64,000 nucleotides of DNA, taken from Cyclina sinensis (Eukaryota; Mollusca; Bivalvia; Venerida; Veneridae). The position numbers were made by a program, and so were the translations under genes. The notes beneath the pieces were generated by a model, which worked only from the letters and a program-made list of their open reading frames with translations, was not told where the DNA came from and made no database searches. Positions 11,323 to 23,757 of the stretch are shown in pieces. The stretch is from contig JAAONU010000016.1 in NCBI GenBank assembly GCA_012932295.1, positions 38,533,241-38,597,240 on the forward strand. Reading direction: 5' to 3'. Position 1 is the first letter of the stretch. Every line of letters starts with the position of its first letter.

Positions 11323-14300
11323 TCATCGGAAACAACAACTCGACTCCTCCCTTCGAACTCGTGGGTCCTTCCTCCAACTTGATTGGTGCAGCTTGATAGA
11401 CTCCTGAGGATCTGAAAAATAAGTTGTACTTGTAGATTTATTACAAATAAAGGCATTTCTTCAGTCAAATATTTCCTTATGATATTTACAGTTTGCATTC
11501 AAAATGACTGATGTATTTAAAAACAAAACAAAGAGAAAACCCATAAAACCAACAACAACAACATTGACCACAAAAGAACAAACAAACATGGGGACGAACC
11601 AAACAAAAAAAAAAACAAAACAAAAACTCACTATGAAGGATTTCATAGCAATGAAAGGGAGACAACATAGCTAAGTATTAGCCTTTTTAAAATCACATAC
11701 AAAAGCTACTAATGGTTTATATTTATTTGCAAATCTTCTGAAAAATTAACTGGGTAGGTTCTGTTTTGCCAATTTTATGTCATACTGGGTACGTCCTTTC
11801 AGTAGTCTAATCTATTGTGCATAAAGTGTTGAACCACTATAGATTGACATTTTTTAGTTGTTCAACCTTTAAGCTTAATCTCGCAAAAGGAACGCTTCGG
11901 GTAATATCCTCTGCAACAATCACATCATTGCCTTCATCGCCGAGGAATTCCGATTGCCAAATTTTAAATAAAATGGCGGATAAACAGAAACAAAACAAGT
12001 GTTTCGGTTTATTTTTATATTATCTCTGTTTTGCACAGATGAAAGAGATTAGTATGATTAAAAATATCTTAACGTCATCATTTTTATTGTAAACTCTGCA
12101 TAATATTGGACACACGAGCGATAATATGTGCCCAACCGCATTGGGCGAATCCACTTGATCAGCTGCAGATCAGAGTGAGACAGTTGAAGTGAACAACTAT
12201 AAAATGTCAACCTATAAAATCGGTTCACCTTCGGAAGCGAAAGTGTGAGACTAGTCCTTTCAGTATAGTAGAAATCATCATGTTTGTTAAAAATCAAAAT
12301 GTAAGGTGAATAATAAAAAGTGTTTGAGGGCTTTCAAAGAGTAGTATCACTGCCGGATGTCAGAGCATATAAATTCTAAAAACAATAGAAGATTAAAACA
12401 AAAGAGAAAATGAATTAAGCCGTAAATGAACAAAGAAATTTTAGATCTAATCAGGGTCTTTCAAATGAAAAACCCTGATCTAATAGAGTTTTCTCGAGAT
12501 AGATTGGGAGTTGTCTGTATTTTAAGATTTCACGAAAAACTTACTAACTGCAACTCGTAACGGTAGAGCGCACACCTACTTGAGTCTGTGTAAATATTGC
12601 ACCAGAGCATCGTTTCTCTTGCAGCATAGTGGACTGAGGCGCTATTTTTATGTGCTGATGTGCTGGTTTGCTTAAGCTGGCTTAAGCTTTAATCCCATGG
12701 GAACCGAGATTTTTTCTGAAACATTGCATCTTACACTTATGGACTGAAGTTCGTAAGGTATAATCAAGTATAAGTGGTTTCTTAAAATGGCCACCATCAT
12801 GTACAGTACAAATTATTGAATACTTACGCAATCCATTGCATGCAGAATCATTTTCCAAGGCTGCGTAATCTTTGGCTATCTTCTTAAACAGGGCATCTTT
12901 ACATCGGAAAAATACACAAGAAAAGAGCTTTATATATAAGAGCACAATACTGCAATATCTGGTTTAGATGAAACTGCATTTTCTTAAACGCCTTTTTCAG
13001 AATTATTAAGGTTTAAAAGAAGGCTGACATCAGAAGTCTACTTGAATAAACTATAGTTGCATATCTGAATCAAAATAAGAGGTTAACATGTATTGATCGA
13101 TAAACAATCTTTGGTTTAACAGTGAAAGGAATATAACAGCCTAAGTTAACTAACTAAAACTTTAAACCATCGACCGTTGCGCTTGCACGGCGGCTATATT
13201 ATTTATCCCCCGCCAAAGGCGGAGGGGATATTAGAAATTGTCTCCCCCAATTTTGTCCGGAGCATAACTCCAAAATCACTTGAGCGATTTTCTTCAAACT
13301 TCATACACTGAAAGAGCACATTGGGAGAAAGTGCAGTGTCAAGAACAATAACTCCACCTTGCCTACTTGTAGAGTTATTTCCCTTTATCAAATTTACTTA
13401 AAAAGTTTTGTCCAGAGCATAACTCCAAAAGTACTTGAGCAATTTACTTCAAACTTAATACACTGACATAGCACATTAGTAGAAAGTGCACTGTCAGATA
13501 CAATAACTCTACCTTGCTTACTTTCAGACCCTTTATCAGATTTACTTAAAAAGTTTTTGTCCGGAGCATTACTCCAAAAGTACTTGAGGGATTTACTTCA
13601 AACTTCATACACGGACAAGACACACTGGTAGGAAGTGCACTGTCCAAGAACAATAACTCTAACTTGCTTACTTTTAGAGTTATTTCCTTTTATCAGATTT
13701 ACTTAAAACGTTTTGTCCAGAGCATAACTTCAAAAGTACTTGAGGGATTTACTTCAAACTTCATACATGGACAAGACACACTGGCAGGAAGTACAGTGCA
13801 CTAGAGTTATAACTCTATCTTGCCTATTTTTAAACTAATTCCTCTTTATCAGATTTACTTGAAAAAAAAATCCAGAGTATAATCCCAAAAGTACTTGAAG
13901 GATTTTCTTCAAACTTAATACACTGACACTGGTAGGAAGTGCAGTGTCATTAACAATAACTCTAACCCTTCTTAGGGATTTTCTTCAAACTGCATACGTG
14001 CATTATTAAATTTAGTTTTTGAAAGTACAACCCCTAGGTAACTTCTTCCCGGCGAGGGGATTAACCATGTGTAACATGGCTCTTGTTTCCTTTTTATTTA
14101 TTTTTTAAAAAATTTTTTTAATGAAAACTATCATGTTACAATAACGGACAAACTTACCAATATTTTCCCCTGTTTTACTCGAAGTCTCGAAATATTCTGA
14201 CTGTAAGTCTGAAATAAATCATATCGAGAATACCAATCAACAAACACAATTTTCGCAATGGGACTGAGTAACATTTACAATTTTGGAGAAATTTTCGTTG

Positions 14301-17300
14301 AGTTGTGGGCTCTAGATACAGGGAATAATAGCAACAACAAATACAACAAAACGACATGCACGTATAACATTTAGTGATCGAACTTAGTACTGAACTTTGA
14401 ACAAAAATATAGGAGATGTATTTCCGATAAGAAATCGCCCTAATTCTTGATATTTGCATTTTTTCGAATATTTTTTTTTATTTAAGATCTGCCATGAGGA
14501 ATTACTTTTAGGAATCACATCCAATATCAAACCTATTGCTCTCATCATCTCATGGTTCTCTGTTGGTTTCACGTCGTTTTCTTTCACAAATGATAAAGTA
14601 CTTGCTCCAAGATGCACATTACTTTTCTAGATTCTGAGATATATAATCACATTCGGGTTTTTACCCTTGTTTTTTTTTTTCTAGATTCTGAGATATATAA
14701 TCACATTCGGGTTTTTTTTACCCTTTTTTCGTTTATTGACTCTTAGCAGTTAAGAAGAGACGATATTTTAAACATTTTACTCGCTTCTTTTCTTCTACCT
14801 CAAATACTTTTACTTTGATGAATTTATCTTATTTACTAAAACCACATGCTGATTTTGATATTCATTTAAAGACTGGTGACTTCTCGTATAAAGGGATAAA
14901 CCGGTTTAACGCATTTCTAAAAAAACTACATGGGACTAAATGGATTTTAGACAACTGGAATAACATGATCATTTAACATGATTTTACTTGACTGCCAATA
15001 TTGCACCTGAAATGAGTGTTGGCTAATTGTTCCAAATGTCAACAGAAGAATTTATAATTTATGAAACCTAAAAGATATTTTCAGTCTGGTCGGTTGAATA
15101 GCTTCGCACCTTGATCCATAACATAGAATCTGGTTTTGAAATCAGCGGTTAACATGAAAAGAATGTGTCCCATTATTATTCGGGATAAAACATATTCAGC
15201 ATGTTACTCAAAAAAAAAGAAAAACAAAAAAACTATGGATTGTAACGAGGTTTACGTATGACCAGCGAATTCTTGTACCTTGAGCAAGTTCCTGGGCTTG
15301 TTTCTTGTTCACCTGCCGTCGGTTTGGGTTGTCCAAAACCAAATCTGACTTTGTTCCACAAAAATAGACTTTACACTCCTGAAAAAAGTTTTAAAATGCA
15401 TAAGAATCAACAACGGCAAAGTACGACAACCACTTAAAAGTGTAACAATCCTGAACCATTTATTCAAAATTTTCACACTTCAATTTCAGACCAAATTTGT
15501 TCCCAAACCATGTCATTTGTTAATGAATGGACCTTTTGCGACATCTTTCTTTTTTTTTTCAATTGTCTGGAGTGAAATAACGAGGTTTTCATTCCCAAGA
15601 ATTAAAATTAGCCACCGAAGCTTCCTTGATTAACTTCGACGCCTTAAGTGCCACGGAAGAAATAATTTTCGAGGAAATATTTCGTTAGAGGGACCGTTAA
15701 TACAGGGATTTCTCGCCACAACTCAGTATTAATTGAATAGGTTTAACAAAACGTGCTTTGACAAGATGATTGGACTGAAGAGTCACATTCGCGGCTTATT
15801 ACTTACAGATTAACCGGAAATGGTACAGTATTCCGAACAAAACGACTGGACGTTTTTTCTCTTTGCTTGCTGGTGATCAGTAAAATGATGTCTTTAAGAT
15901 TATTTTCGAATTCGAACGAATTTCATGTTGCAATTTTTTTGCAATACTTTCGTTTGCCGATAATCCCAAAATGAACTTGAATTTACTCTCATCAAAACAA
16001 AACACACCCCAAGCTGTGTCAACTACTCAATGTAGACTGTTATTCCAAACTCTAGTTTGAACAGGACATCGTTTTTTTAAAAAAAAATCCATGCATTTTG
16101 CTTACCTCATTACACTAATCTAAAGAACATTTGTCTCCCCAAAGTATATGAAGAAGCACGATTTCAAATTCTAATGAATTGCATATCTGTGCCATTGTTC
16201 TTAATAAATGGAAGCATAAAGAACAACAGGGTCCAGAGGGCACTAGGCCTCTCACCTGAGTATTAAGACTTATAGTGGGGTCAGTTATGATCTAATTTTT
16301 AGACGGGTAAGATGTGTTTTTTTATCAATGACAATTTAATTTTTAGTTGCGAATTTCATCAACATATCAGTTTATAAAAATGGAAATGCTCTTGGTGCTG
16401 GAGCAAGCACAGTGATTTAGGGTTTCCCGAGGGTAGGGGACAGGTATCTTCCCATTTTCTATATAGTTATTAAGAAATGTTTCCAATGTATATCTATACA
16501 AAACCAAATGACCCCTGAGGCGGGACCAATTTTGACCCCAGAGACATAATATTAACAACCTTTGTTGATGTCTACTAGAGGATGCCTCACATCAAATTAC
16601 AAAGGTCTTTGTCAACACGATGTGACACGCGCATTTAAAGAAAAAGATGTTTAAAGTTTTTTCCTATATATGTCTATATAAAACCAAGTGACCCTGGGGT
16701 TGGGCTAGTTTTGACCCCAAGGACATAATCTGAACAATCTAGACAGAGGTCTACTAGACAAAGTTACACACAAACTATTAAGACTCCAGACCATGTGGTT
16801 TCAAAGAAGAAGATTATTGAAGTTTTTCCTTTATATGTCTATGTGAAGCCAAGTAAGCCTGGAGAGAGGCCAATTCTGCACCCAGGGATATAATTTAAAC
16901 AATTTTGTTAAAGATCCACAAGAGAATGCTACATAGCAAAAATTTAACCTTGTGATTTCTGACAAGAAGATTTTTCAAATTTCCCCTATATAATATCTAT
17001 GTAAAATCAAGTTTCCATTTGGGCGGGTCCAATATTGACCCTGAGGTCATAATTTAAACAATTCTGGTGCAGGTCCATTAGGCAATACTACACACCACAT
17101 ATCCAAACTCTAGGGCCTGTGGCAATCTGATTAAAATCAGCTCCTAAATAACGCTCCGCAATTAATAGGATCTGAACGTCACCAAAAGGAGGTCATCTTC
17201 TCTTGACTTTTCAATCAGCCAGTCAATGCCTAGCTTTCAAGTTTTTGCAGATGAATCAGTTCCTATTTCTAACCACTTAAAAGCATGTAAAAAATCTATA

Positions 17301-20300
17301 TTATACTGGGATCCCAAATAACTCGGTCGTCTTGTAAAATATTGAGATAATTGTATGTGTGGAAAGATATACAGTAGCTTTAGACATTTGATAGATACTG
17401 CATGTATACAAAATTAACAGGCACGTTTTCTTAAATATTTTCGTCACCTTGTTTTAAACGCTGCTTAATATTCATTTAGTAAATAGAAAACGAAACTTTA
17501 ATAAACTTATATCAATCGAGCGAAAATTCATTTATCCGACGAAACAAAATATTTTGAAAATATACAAGATGATATTAAACATGCTATAACAGTTTACAAA
17601 CTCAATAATAACGAGCCGTGTGTACAGGTAAACCATAAAGACGGGTCATAACATGCAGTCTCATTAGTTAGGATATAAATAACAATACTGGAAATCCAGA
17701 TTATCTAGAATATAGAACTGAATGAGGTCCCTTTCATATCAAACAGTAGTTAGATCTGAATTTTTAGTCAGATTTGGCCTTGTGTTTTCAGACAAGTAGA
17801 GTTTTAAAAAGTTTTACCTATATATATATATATTAATTTTTTTATTGGTTGCCATGGGAACCGATTTCTGCATGTAATGAAAGCTTTTTAACAAAACTGT
17901 ATGAGAACCATCCGAGAAACTGTTTTGTGAAGTTCTATCAAAATTAGTCAGGTAGTTTTTCTTAAGAAGATTTGAACGGACGCCGAACAGACGGACAGTG
18001 AGTGATTAAGTAGCTCAACCTGAGCACTTGCTCAGTAAAGTCATGCTGTGATGCCAGGTGTAATATAATTTCGCGAGTGTTCCATTGGTTTTAAGATATC
18101 CACAAACGAAAAGTTTGCTTCTGCGTGACCTCAAGATATTTCAGAAGGAGTCAATCTCTTTTGGGTTGACCAATGTTATAACAAGCACAGTTTATATAAT
18201 ACAAAAAGACGAAAACAATTGTCTGAAGTGTGCTTTTGCAGCCATTGGTAACACTGCGACACAAACGTGGAAACTCGGGACTTTTGTGCAGATGACTAAA
18301 GTACTTTTTTCACCTTTTTACTTCGAGTTAACGTAGTTTTAGGAACAGGAAGAGACAAAAAAAAAGTCCGAAGCTATGAAGAGAGGTAAAATAACACCTT
18401 GAATAGACTTAGGAGAATATCAATTTTTATAGTCAAATACGATTAAGGTATAATAAAATGAATAATTTGGTTATTTTATAAAATATTCTTAAAATGTCCT
18501 GAGGTACAATCATATATACTTACAACTTGTCTTCCAACCCCCAACCCCTACAAAACAGCCTAGAGCCTTGAACAAAAAGTCAGAAACTTGTATCGTGTCG
18601 AGCAATGGACAGAAAGGCAGCCTCTGTTGTTTTCACTTGAGTTAAATTTGTATAAAAATGCAGTTGCTGTTTTACAAACCTTTTCTGCCGCAAGAACTTC
18701 AGACATCCAATTTCTTGCAGATTCATAGGTAGATAAATCGGTCAGATCAAAGCAGACAACAGCTGCACGTGCATTCCGGTAGTACATCCGGGATATAGAT
18801 GCATAGCGTTCACTTCCGGCTGTATCCTAAAAGAAGTTATTTTAGACTTGACTCTTACAGGAAGTTTTCTTAAAGAAAACTTTATGTAAACAGACCACCT
18901 TTTGTGACTAATTTCTTAATACCATTTAAGGAGAACGATAAATGAATGGATACATGTAAATGTTAATGTCTTTCCGGGATGGTCAATGAATCTTGGCAAC
19001 TGCTTACAAAAAAAACGGCCGTTCTCACAGAGTTTCAATTATTTGGACGTTTTGCTCTCTTCATCTTGTAGCAGGTATATCAGTGAAATGTGAAGTAAAA
19101 ATAGACTAAAGCATATTCTGTTTATGCAATCACATGAAATTTACACATGCTTTTACACATATAAGTGTACACTTAGTATCTAATATATGTAATGTATTAT
19201 TTCACATCAACTGAAAAGTGATATGTATCTATACCCAGCAACCCAAGACGACAGAAACATTTTCCAACACTTCCTTCTTTGCAGCAAAAGAGCCGGCTAT
19301 TGTCTGAAATATGAAAGACAATTTATATCTGATTTTGTTAAATATGGAATAGACTTTTACAGCAATAGATTAGTCTATAGTCTGAAATATGAAATACATT
19401 TTTATCTGATACGGCTTATGTGTGAACAACAACGTCAGAAACACACATGCACACAAATAATTTATATCTGCTATTGTTTTTGTTTTTAATTATTTGATAT
19501 CGCGATAGATCTTTGTACTCAAAGAGCAATGCAGTAAAAACACAAGTTTTCATTATTTCGGAATTTATTCTTAGCCTTTCAATCAATTTTATTCAAAGTT
19601 GATATAATAACATATTCTAAATAAATTTATTTGTTTCGTTTAACAAAATGTTTCCCAGTCATTCATTTAATTATAACAACAAATCAGTTTCCTGTAACTT
19701 AAGAGTGTCTTTGTATATATATAATTATTGTGTGTTCACATGCTTCCTTCCTGTAACTTTAAAATGCTGTTGTATATGTAATTAACATCAATAACCGATT
19801 TCCTAAAATAGTGTTTATTGTTCACATATAATAATATATCAATGCATCTCTTTCTCTTCCCCTTTAGTTCGTGACTTCCCATTTTCATTGCCATGTTTTT
19901 TTTTGTTCTTGTAAGTTAATCATTACCTTTATTAAGTGATGATTTTAACACATGACCTTTAATTGTTATTTTATGTAAAGGCATCATCTTCTTGTTTTTA
20001 AGTGATCATTTCACAACATATATTTTTCTATAGTTGCATGTAAACTTAAGCTTTTGTAACTTGGTTATTAGTGCAAACAAATAGTCCCATTACGGTAACA
20101 TTACAGATTTCCGTTAGATTATATTAAGTTTTGTAGAACATGTAACTTAAAGTTAATTTCTTAATGATTGATATAATACAAAATTAGCTTAATCAAATGT
20201 TGGTAAGTGTATCAACAAATATTTCAAGTTCGTTTATATTTATGAGTAACACTCTTTGTAACCCATATTCATATTTAGTGCTTGTAAATTCTTGTCAAAT

Positions 20301-20695
20301 TAGTTTTACCAACTCTGTTCCCGTTCATCGATTGTAAATTATTATCAGGCCACTTTACCGACTACGTCTCCATTCGTTATGTATAGTTAATAATTGTCAA
20401 AGTCTTACCGACACTGTCCACATTTATTGTATGTAAGTTATTTTCAAATTATTTTTTCCTGCCTATGTCCATATTCAATGCTTTCAAATTATTGTCAGAT
20501 TATCTTTTCCGACTCTGTCCCCTTTCACTGCTTGTAATTTATTGTCAGACTCTTTCATCTTTAAATTATTGAGAAATCATTTCTTACCGACTCTGTTTTG
20601 TCGTTGAAAATTCCATGTAAATATCTCTCCAGCAAGCAGGTTTTACCCACACTTGGGCTTCCAAGCAAAACTACCTTGCAATCAATGGAAGCCAT
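11323..20695 (-). CDS. RAB24: RAB24-like atypical Rab GTPase (7 exons, complete)
   Basis: Minus-strand coding exons are 20695-20588, 19303-19235, 18826-18680, 15378-15279, 14208-14158, 12896-12828 and 11411-11323. All have GT/AG borders, all phases agree, and together they give 210 residues plus TGA. Motifs: P-loop G12-SPSV-GKT19; switch I TIAGSF at 37-42; W59-DTAGSER at 60-66; TKSD at 117-120; ETSSKTG at 149-155; C-terminus ESSCCFR with Cys207-Cys208 for geranylgeranylation. Human RAB24 (~203 residues) likewise has Ser instead of the catalytic Gln after DTAG, TKSD in place of NKxD, and a CCxx tail. RAB24 acts on autophagosomal and late endosomal membranes, has low GTPase activity and is implicated in autophagosome clearance and mitosis; that role is inferred by family. 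The start is the only Met before the P-loop. An AATAAA lies at 11320-11315, too close to the stop to be sure of. Introns total ~8.7 kb, and three contain tandem-repeat elements or duplications. Orthology is confident but unverified by search. Confidence 0.93.
13207..14090 (+). repeat. Tandem-repeat element, ~155 bp unit, hairpin ends
   Basis: It starts with the palindrome CCCCCGCCAAAGGCGGAGGG and ends with ccatgtgtaacatgg (14064-14078) and CTCTTGTTTCC. Inside are about five units with landmark TTTTGTCCRGAGCATAACTC at ~13251, 13405, 13556, 13711 and 13868, then CAAACTTCATACACTGA and AGTGCACTGTC. There is no ORF. It resembles the 'pearl'-type bivalve repeats with tandem cores (family knowledge; not checked). 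It lies in the sixth (last-but-one to last coding exons side) region of the RAB24-like gene, between the exons at 14158 and 12896. Confidence 0.8.
14623..14729. repeat. 54 bp tandem duplication
   Basis: CTAGATTCTGAGATATATAA followed by TCACATTCGGG occurs at 14627 and again at 14681, with T-runs of different length after each copy. It is intronic in the RAB24-like gene. Confidence 0.85.
16238..18034 (+). repeat. GTGACCC-type tandem-repeat element
   Basis: The head GCCTCTCACCTGAGTATT is at ~16249. Several diverged units of ~165 bp follow, with landmarks CTATATRTCTATRTAAAACC, AAGTGACCCTGGGG, TTTTGACCCC and GGTCYACTAGA. After the last unit come a unique block with TTGCCATGGGAACC and a tail GACGGACAGTGAGTG ... 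CAACCTGAGCACTTGCTCAG (hairpin CTGAGCACTTGCTCAG, 18019-18034). The same family recurs at 27590-28095 and 42690-43800, all in plus orientation. It lies in an intron of the RAB24-like gene. Confidence 0.75.
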
Positions 20696-20811
20696 GTTTT
20701 AACAAATCGTAATTTCGTTCACTACCCGTTCGTTATTAACTTAGTTTTCTGTAGGTTAGTTTTGCACTTTATACTGTATCCACTTTTAATTATTTTTAAA
20801 GTGTGACGCAC

Positions 20812-20819
20812 TTACGTAA
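20812..20819. promoter_or_regulatory. TTACGTAA palindrome upstream of the RAB24-like gene
   Basis: A perfect TTACGTAA (bZIP/CREB-like site) lies ~117 bp upstream of the ATG of the RAB24-like gene, next to GTGACGCA (20802-20809). Both fit a cAMP-response or stress bZIP promoter element, but an 8 bp site alone is weak evidence. No TATA box was fixed. Confidence 0.25.
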
Positions 20820-22420
20820 CTCCCCTTCCGTTTCAGTTCTGAGAAGAGTCACTTATTTCTCGTATACACCGAGAAATATTCTGTTTCTAAAACGAGAAAA
20901 ATTATTCACACATTAAGAGTTTGTTGAAGTATAACATCTAGCTGTCGCTGTTTGATCAGTGTAGATATAACTGAAAACTAGGAAAATTAATTTCACTCAA
21001 ACTTAATGTTCACTTAACTCTATAGTGCAGCTTGATGAAGTCATGTGTAACTACACAGTGCTATTTTTACATCTAAAATTTAACACGCTTCTTCTCAAGC
21101 ATTACTTTTGCTTGTTTATATGTAAAACAATATTTTCCCGAGAACATTAATTCGAAGATCATTTAATCTCGTTTTAGTCCTCGTACTTTAAAACCTTACA
21201 CAGTAATATGGAAATAAAACGCCATAAACTGCAAGGACTCCAATGCCTTTATATATTCCTTCCATACTACCATTCATGATCCATGGCAGTATCCAAATGA
21301 GTAATGCATATTTGCCTTGTACACAAAGTTAATTGAAATGTACTTTGCAAAGTAACTTAATGAAAAGAATACTGTAAACTTTCCGTTCCAAAGAGTAACT
21401 TGTGTAATTATGTGCACTGGATCTATATTCATTTGCCATGTACATAGCAACAGACTAATTATTTATAAGTGCACTTATTTCTTTTGAGTCACTGTCCGTT
21501 TCTGTGCACATTTCTGTATGCACTGTTCACATGAAATCTACAATCATTTCAAAGTAACTTCTGTGTGCTATTGGTTGACCAATCCTAGTTATGAGAACAG
21601 TATAAAATGTTTTCGTTTATTATGAAAACTTGAATATTTGAAAATATCATAATCACATAATTAAACGAACATTTTACTGAAACACGATTGAAAAAAGTCC
21701 CTGTTTGGCAGTATATCCATTAAATGTGCACCTTTTTACAGGAGTAGATGTACAATTTTACTTCCGTATTGTAAGTGAAGTATAAGTGTATCCTGTATCC
21801 TTTATCACCTGATATAACTTCCTAATGCAAGTCATGCTGATTAGTAACATGTAATATCTATATATGTTATCTCAAATGTCAATGTATCACTACATGTACG
21901 TTTAAGATAAAAATGTTTATTGTTTATGTAGAGGATTAAGGCGTAACGAACAATTTTATTAAAGCGTTTCTAGCATCAAAAATCAAAGTCAATCCATTTA
22001 GGTTACTTACTCGTATTTCAATTACACATAAACCATTGACAAGTGTATCAAACTTTTGAGTGAGTGAGTAAGAAAGTGGGTGAGTGACCTAAACAGTGTA
22101 TGTAAAGCTAATAATTTGTACGTCCTTCTATCTTGAAACTGAATTCCAATGTAATTCATTGATTCTATAATGTAGGAATAAAAGTGAAAAAAAAAGTTAA
22201 TCTTAGAAATAGTGACAAAGGGTTAAGATCTGAATTCTAAATGGTGATTTTAAATCATTAAAACGATTTTCAACACTTTATAAGATGCGTAGTTATTCTG
22301 TACAAATATACAAAACAAAATTCATACAACTTCCATAGAATAGAAAAAAAGGGACTTTTGCTTCACCCGACAAGTCATATTGTGAAATTAAAATGTTTCA
22401 AAAGATAAAATGGTAATGTT
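20820..22420. other. Upstream flank of the RAB24-like gene, no gene seen
   Basis: AT-rich single-copy-looking sequence. One 29 bp exon-like island (21742-21770, acceptor CCTTTTTACAG, donor GTAAGTG, plus strand) was seen but is too short to trust. There is no repeat family and no RNA gene. Confidence 0.4.
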
Positions 22421-22570
22421 AGTATTAATGTTATTGGTTTTGTTAATGTTAATTGTTTTGTTAATGTGAATTGTTTTGTTGATGTTAATGGTTTCGCCAA
22501 TGATGTTAATGGTTTTGTCAATGATATTAATGGTTTTGTTAATATTAATAATTTTGTTGTTTTGTCTGTC
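22421..22570. repeat. Minisatellite of 18-24 bp units
   Basis: TTAATGTTAATTGTTTTG and variants repeat about seven times. Unit lengths are multiples of three, so one minus-strand frame stays open with an Ile-Asn-Lys-Thr repeat; this is a by-product of the repeat, not a gene. Confidence 0.85.
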
Positions 22571-23367
22571 GGCTAATAAAGGCAGTAAACTAGGTATTTG
22601 CCTTGAAAACATTTAAAACATCGGTCGTTGAAATATTCAACAAAGTCGTTAAAAGGTTAGAGTTTTCATGACATTATGTTAGTATTTCTGATCTCAATTT
22701 CAAGACTCTTTTCTGCACATGTCTATAAATTTGTATTAAAAACTTTTTCCCTTTCTTTTCCCTCACATTTGTTGCTCTTTTTAAAAGACCACTAAACGCC
22801 ATTAAACTATTTAGCAAAATTATATTAACACGAGAATCTCTTAAAAATAAGATCTTCAGCAGAATGCATTTCGCTGTTTTGGTTGATTAGATTTCAAGAA
22901 CATGGCTTGTAATGTAGTTTGACAATTAACTTTATCTGATTTCTCTGTTCGCGTCGCCTCTCTCTATTATTTCAGAGTTCATATTTCGTCAAATTCCTGT
23001 ATTTTCTTTTTAATCATTGAACAAACACTTTTGAAAGACTTTTGATAATCGTACAAACATTATCATTACTCGTAGCTGACAACCCTGACCCTATACAACA
23101 CAGGAGTTAATTGCATTTCCTGTGTGTTTTTCACATTTATTTTTCATTTATTTTCAAATGTGTGCCCTTATACAATAATTTGTAAAACATGTACAGTACA
23201 TTCTTTATAAACGCTTACTTTTTATAATCCATATTATTATTTTTTTTTTTATAAAAAGTACTATAAGAAAACAATGAATCAATGACTAGACTGTATAAGG
23301 CATAAGAATAGAAATATTAGAGAGAGATATGGGAATATGGGGGAACAAAGATTGAGTCTGAACATCA

Positions 23368-23369
<2 letters not shown>

Positions 23370-23451
<82 letters not shown>
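23370..23451. repeat. (AT)n microsatellite, ~41 units
   Basis: Uninterrupted alternating AT for about 82 bases, ending before ACTGGAACATG. Length may be an assembly estimate. Confidence 0.97.
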
Positions 23452-23452
<1 letters not shown>

Positions 23453-23757
23453 TGGAACATGGGTAAAAACCAATTCTCGTATTACTCTTAGCACACTGAT
23501 GTAATAATGAATACTTTTACACGTAGACACTTTACATTTTGGTAAAATTTGTATTACTAAGCTCGGAGTATTTGAACATTTCTCTCGTTCGATTAAGCTT
23601 GAATCATTTACATTTATAATACAGTTATTTAATTGTTTACACTGCTAGTGAAATTGATGATATTGTATGTAAACATGGGCTTACAAGCCTAACTCATTTG
23701 GATAAAGATTTCTTTCTTTCTTCTTTCATAATCATTTCTATAACAATCACACAGATC

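Noticed and set aside
11316..11498. 60-codon minus-strand frame with RSLSSCTNQVGG
   Set aside because: It is an alternative frame of the last exon of the RAB24-like gene; phase from the preceding exon selects the frame ending SSCCFR.
22388..22612. 74-codon Ile-Asn-Lys-Thr repeat protein on the minus strand
   Set aside because: Translation of an 18-24 bp minisatellite; no start context, splice sites or conservation visible.
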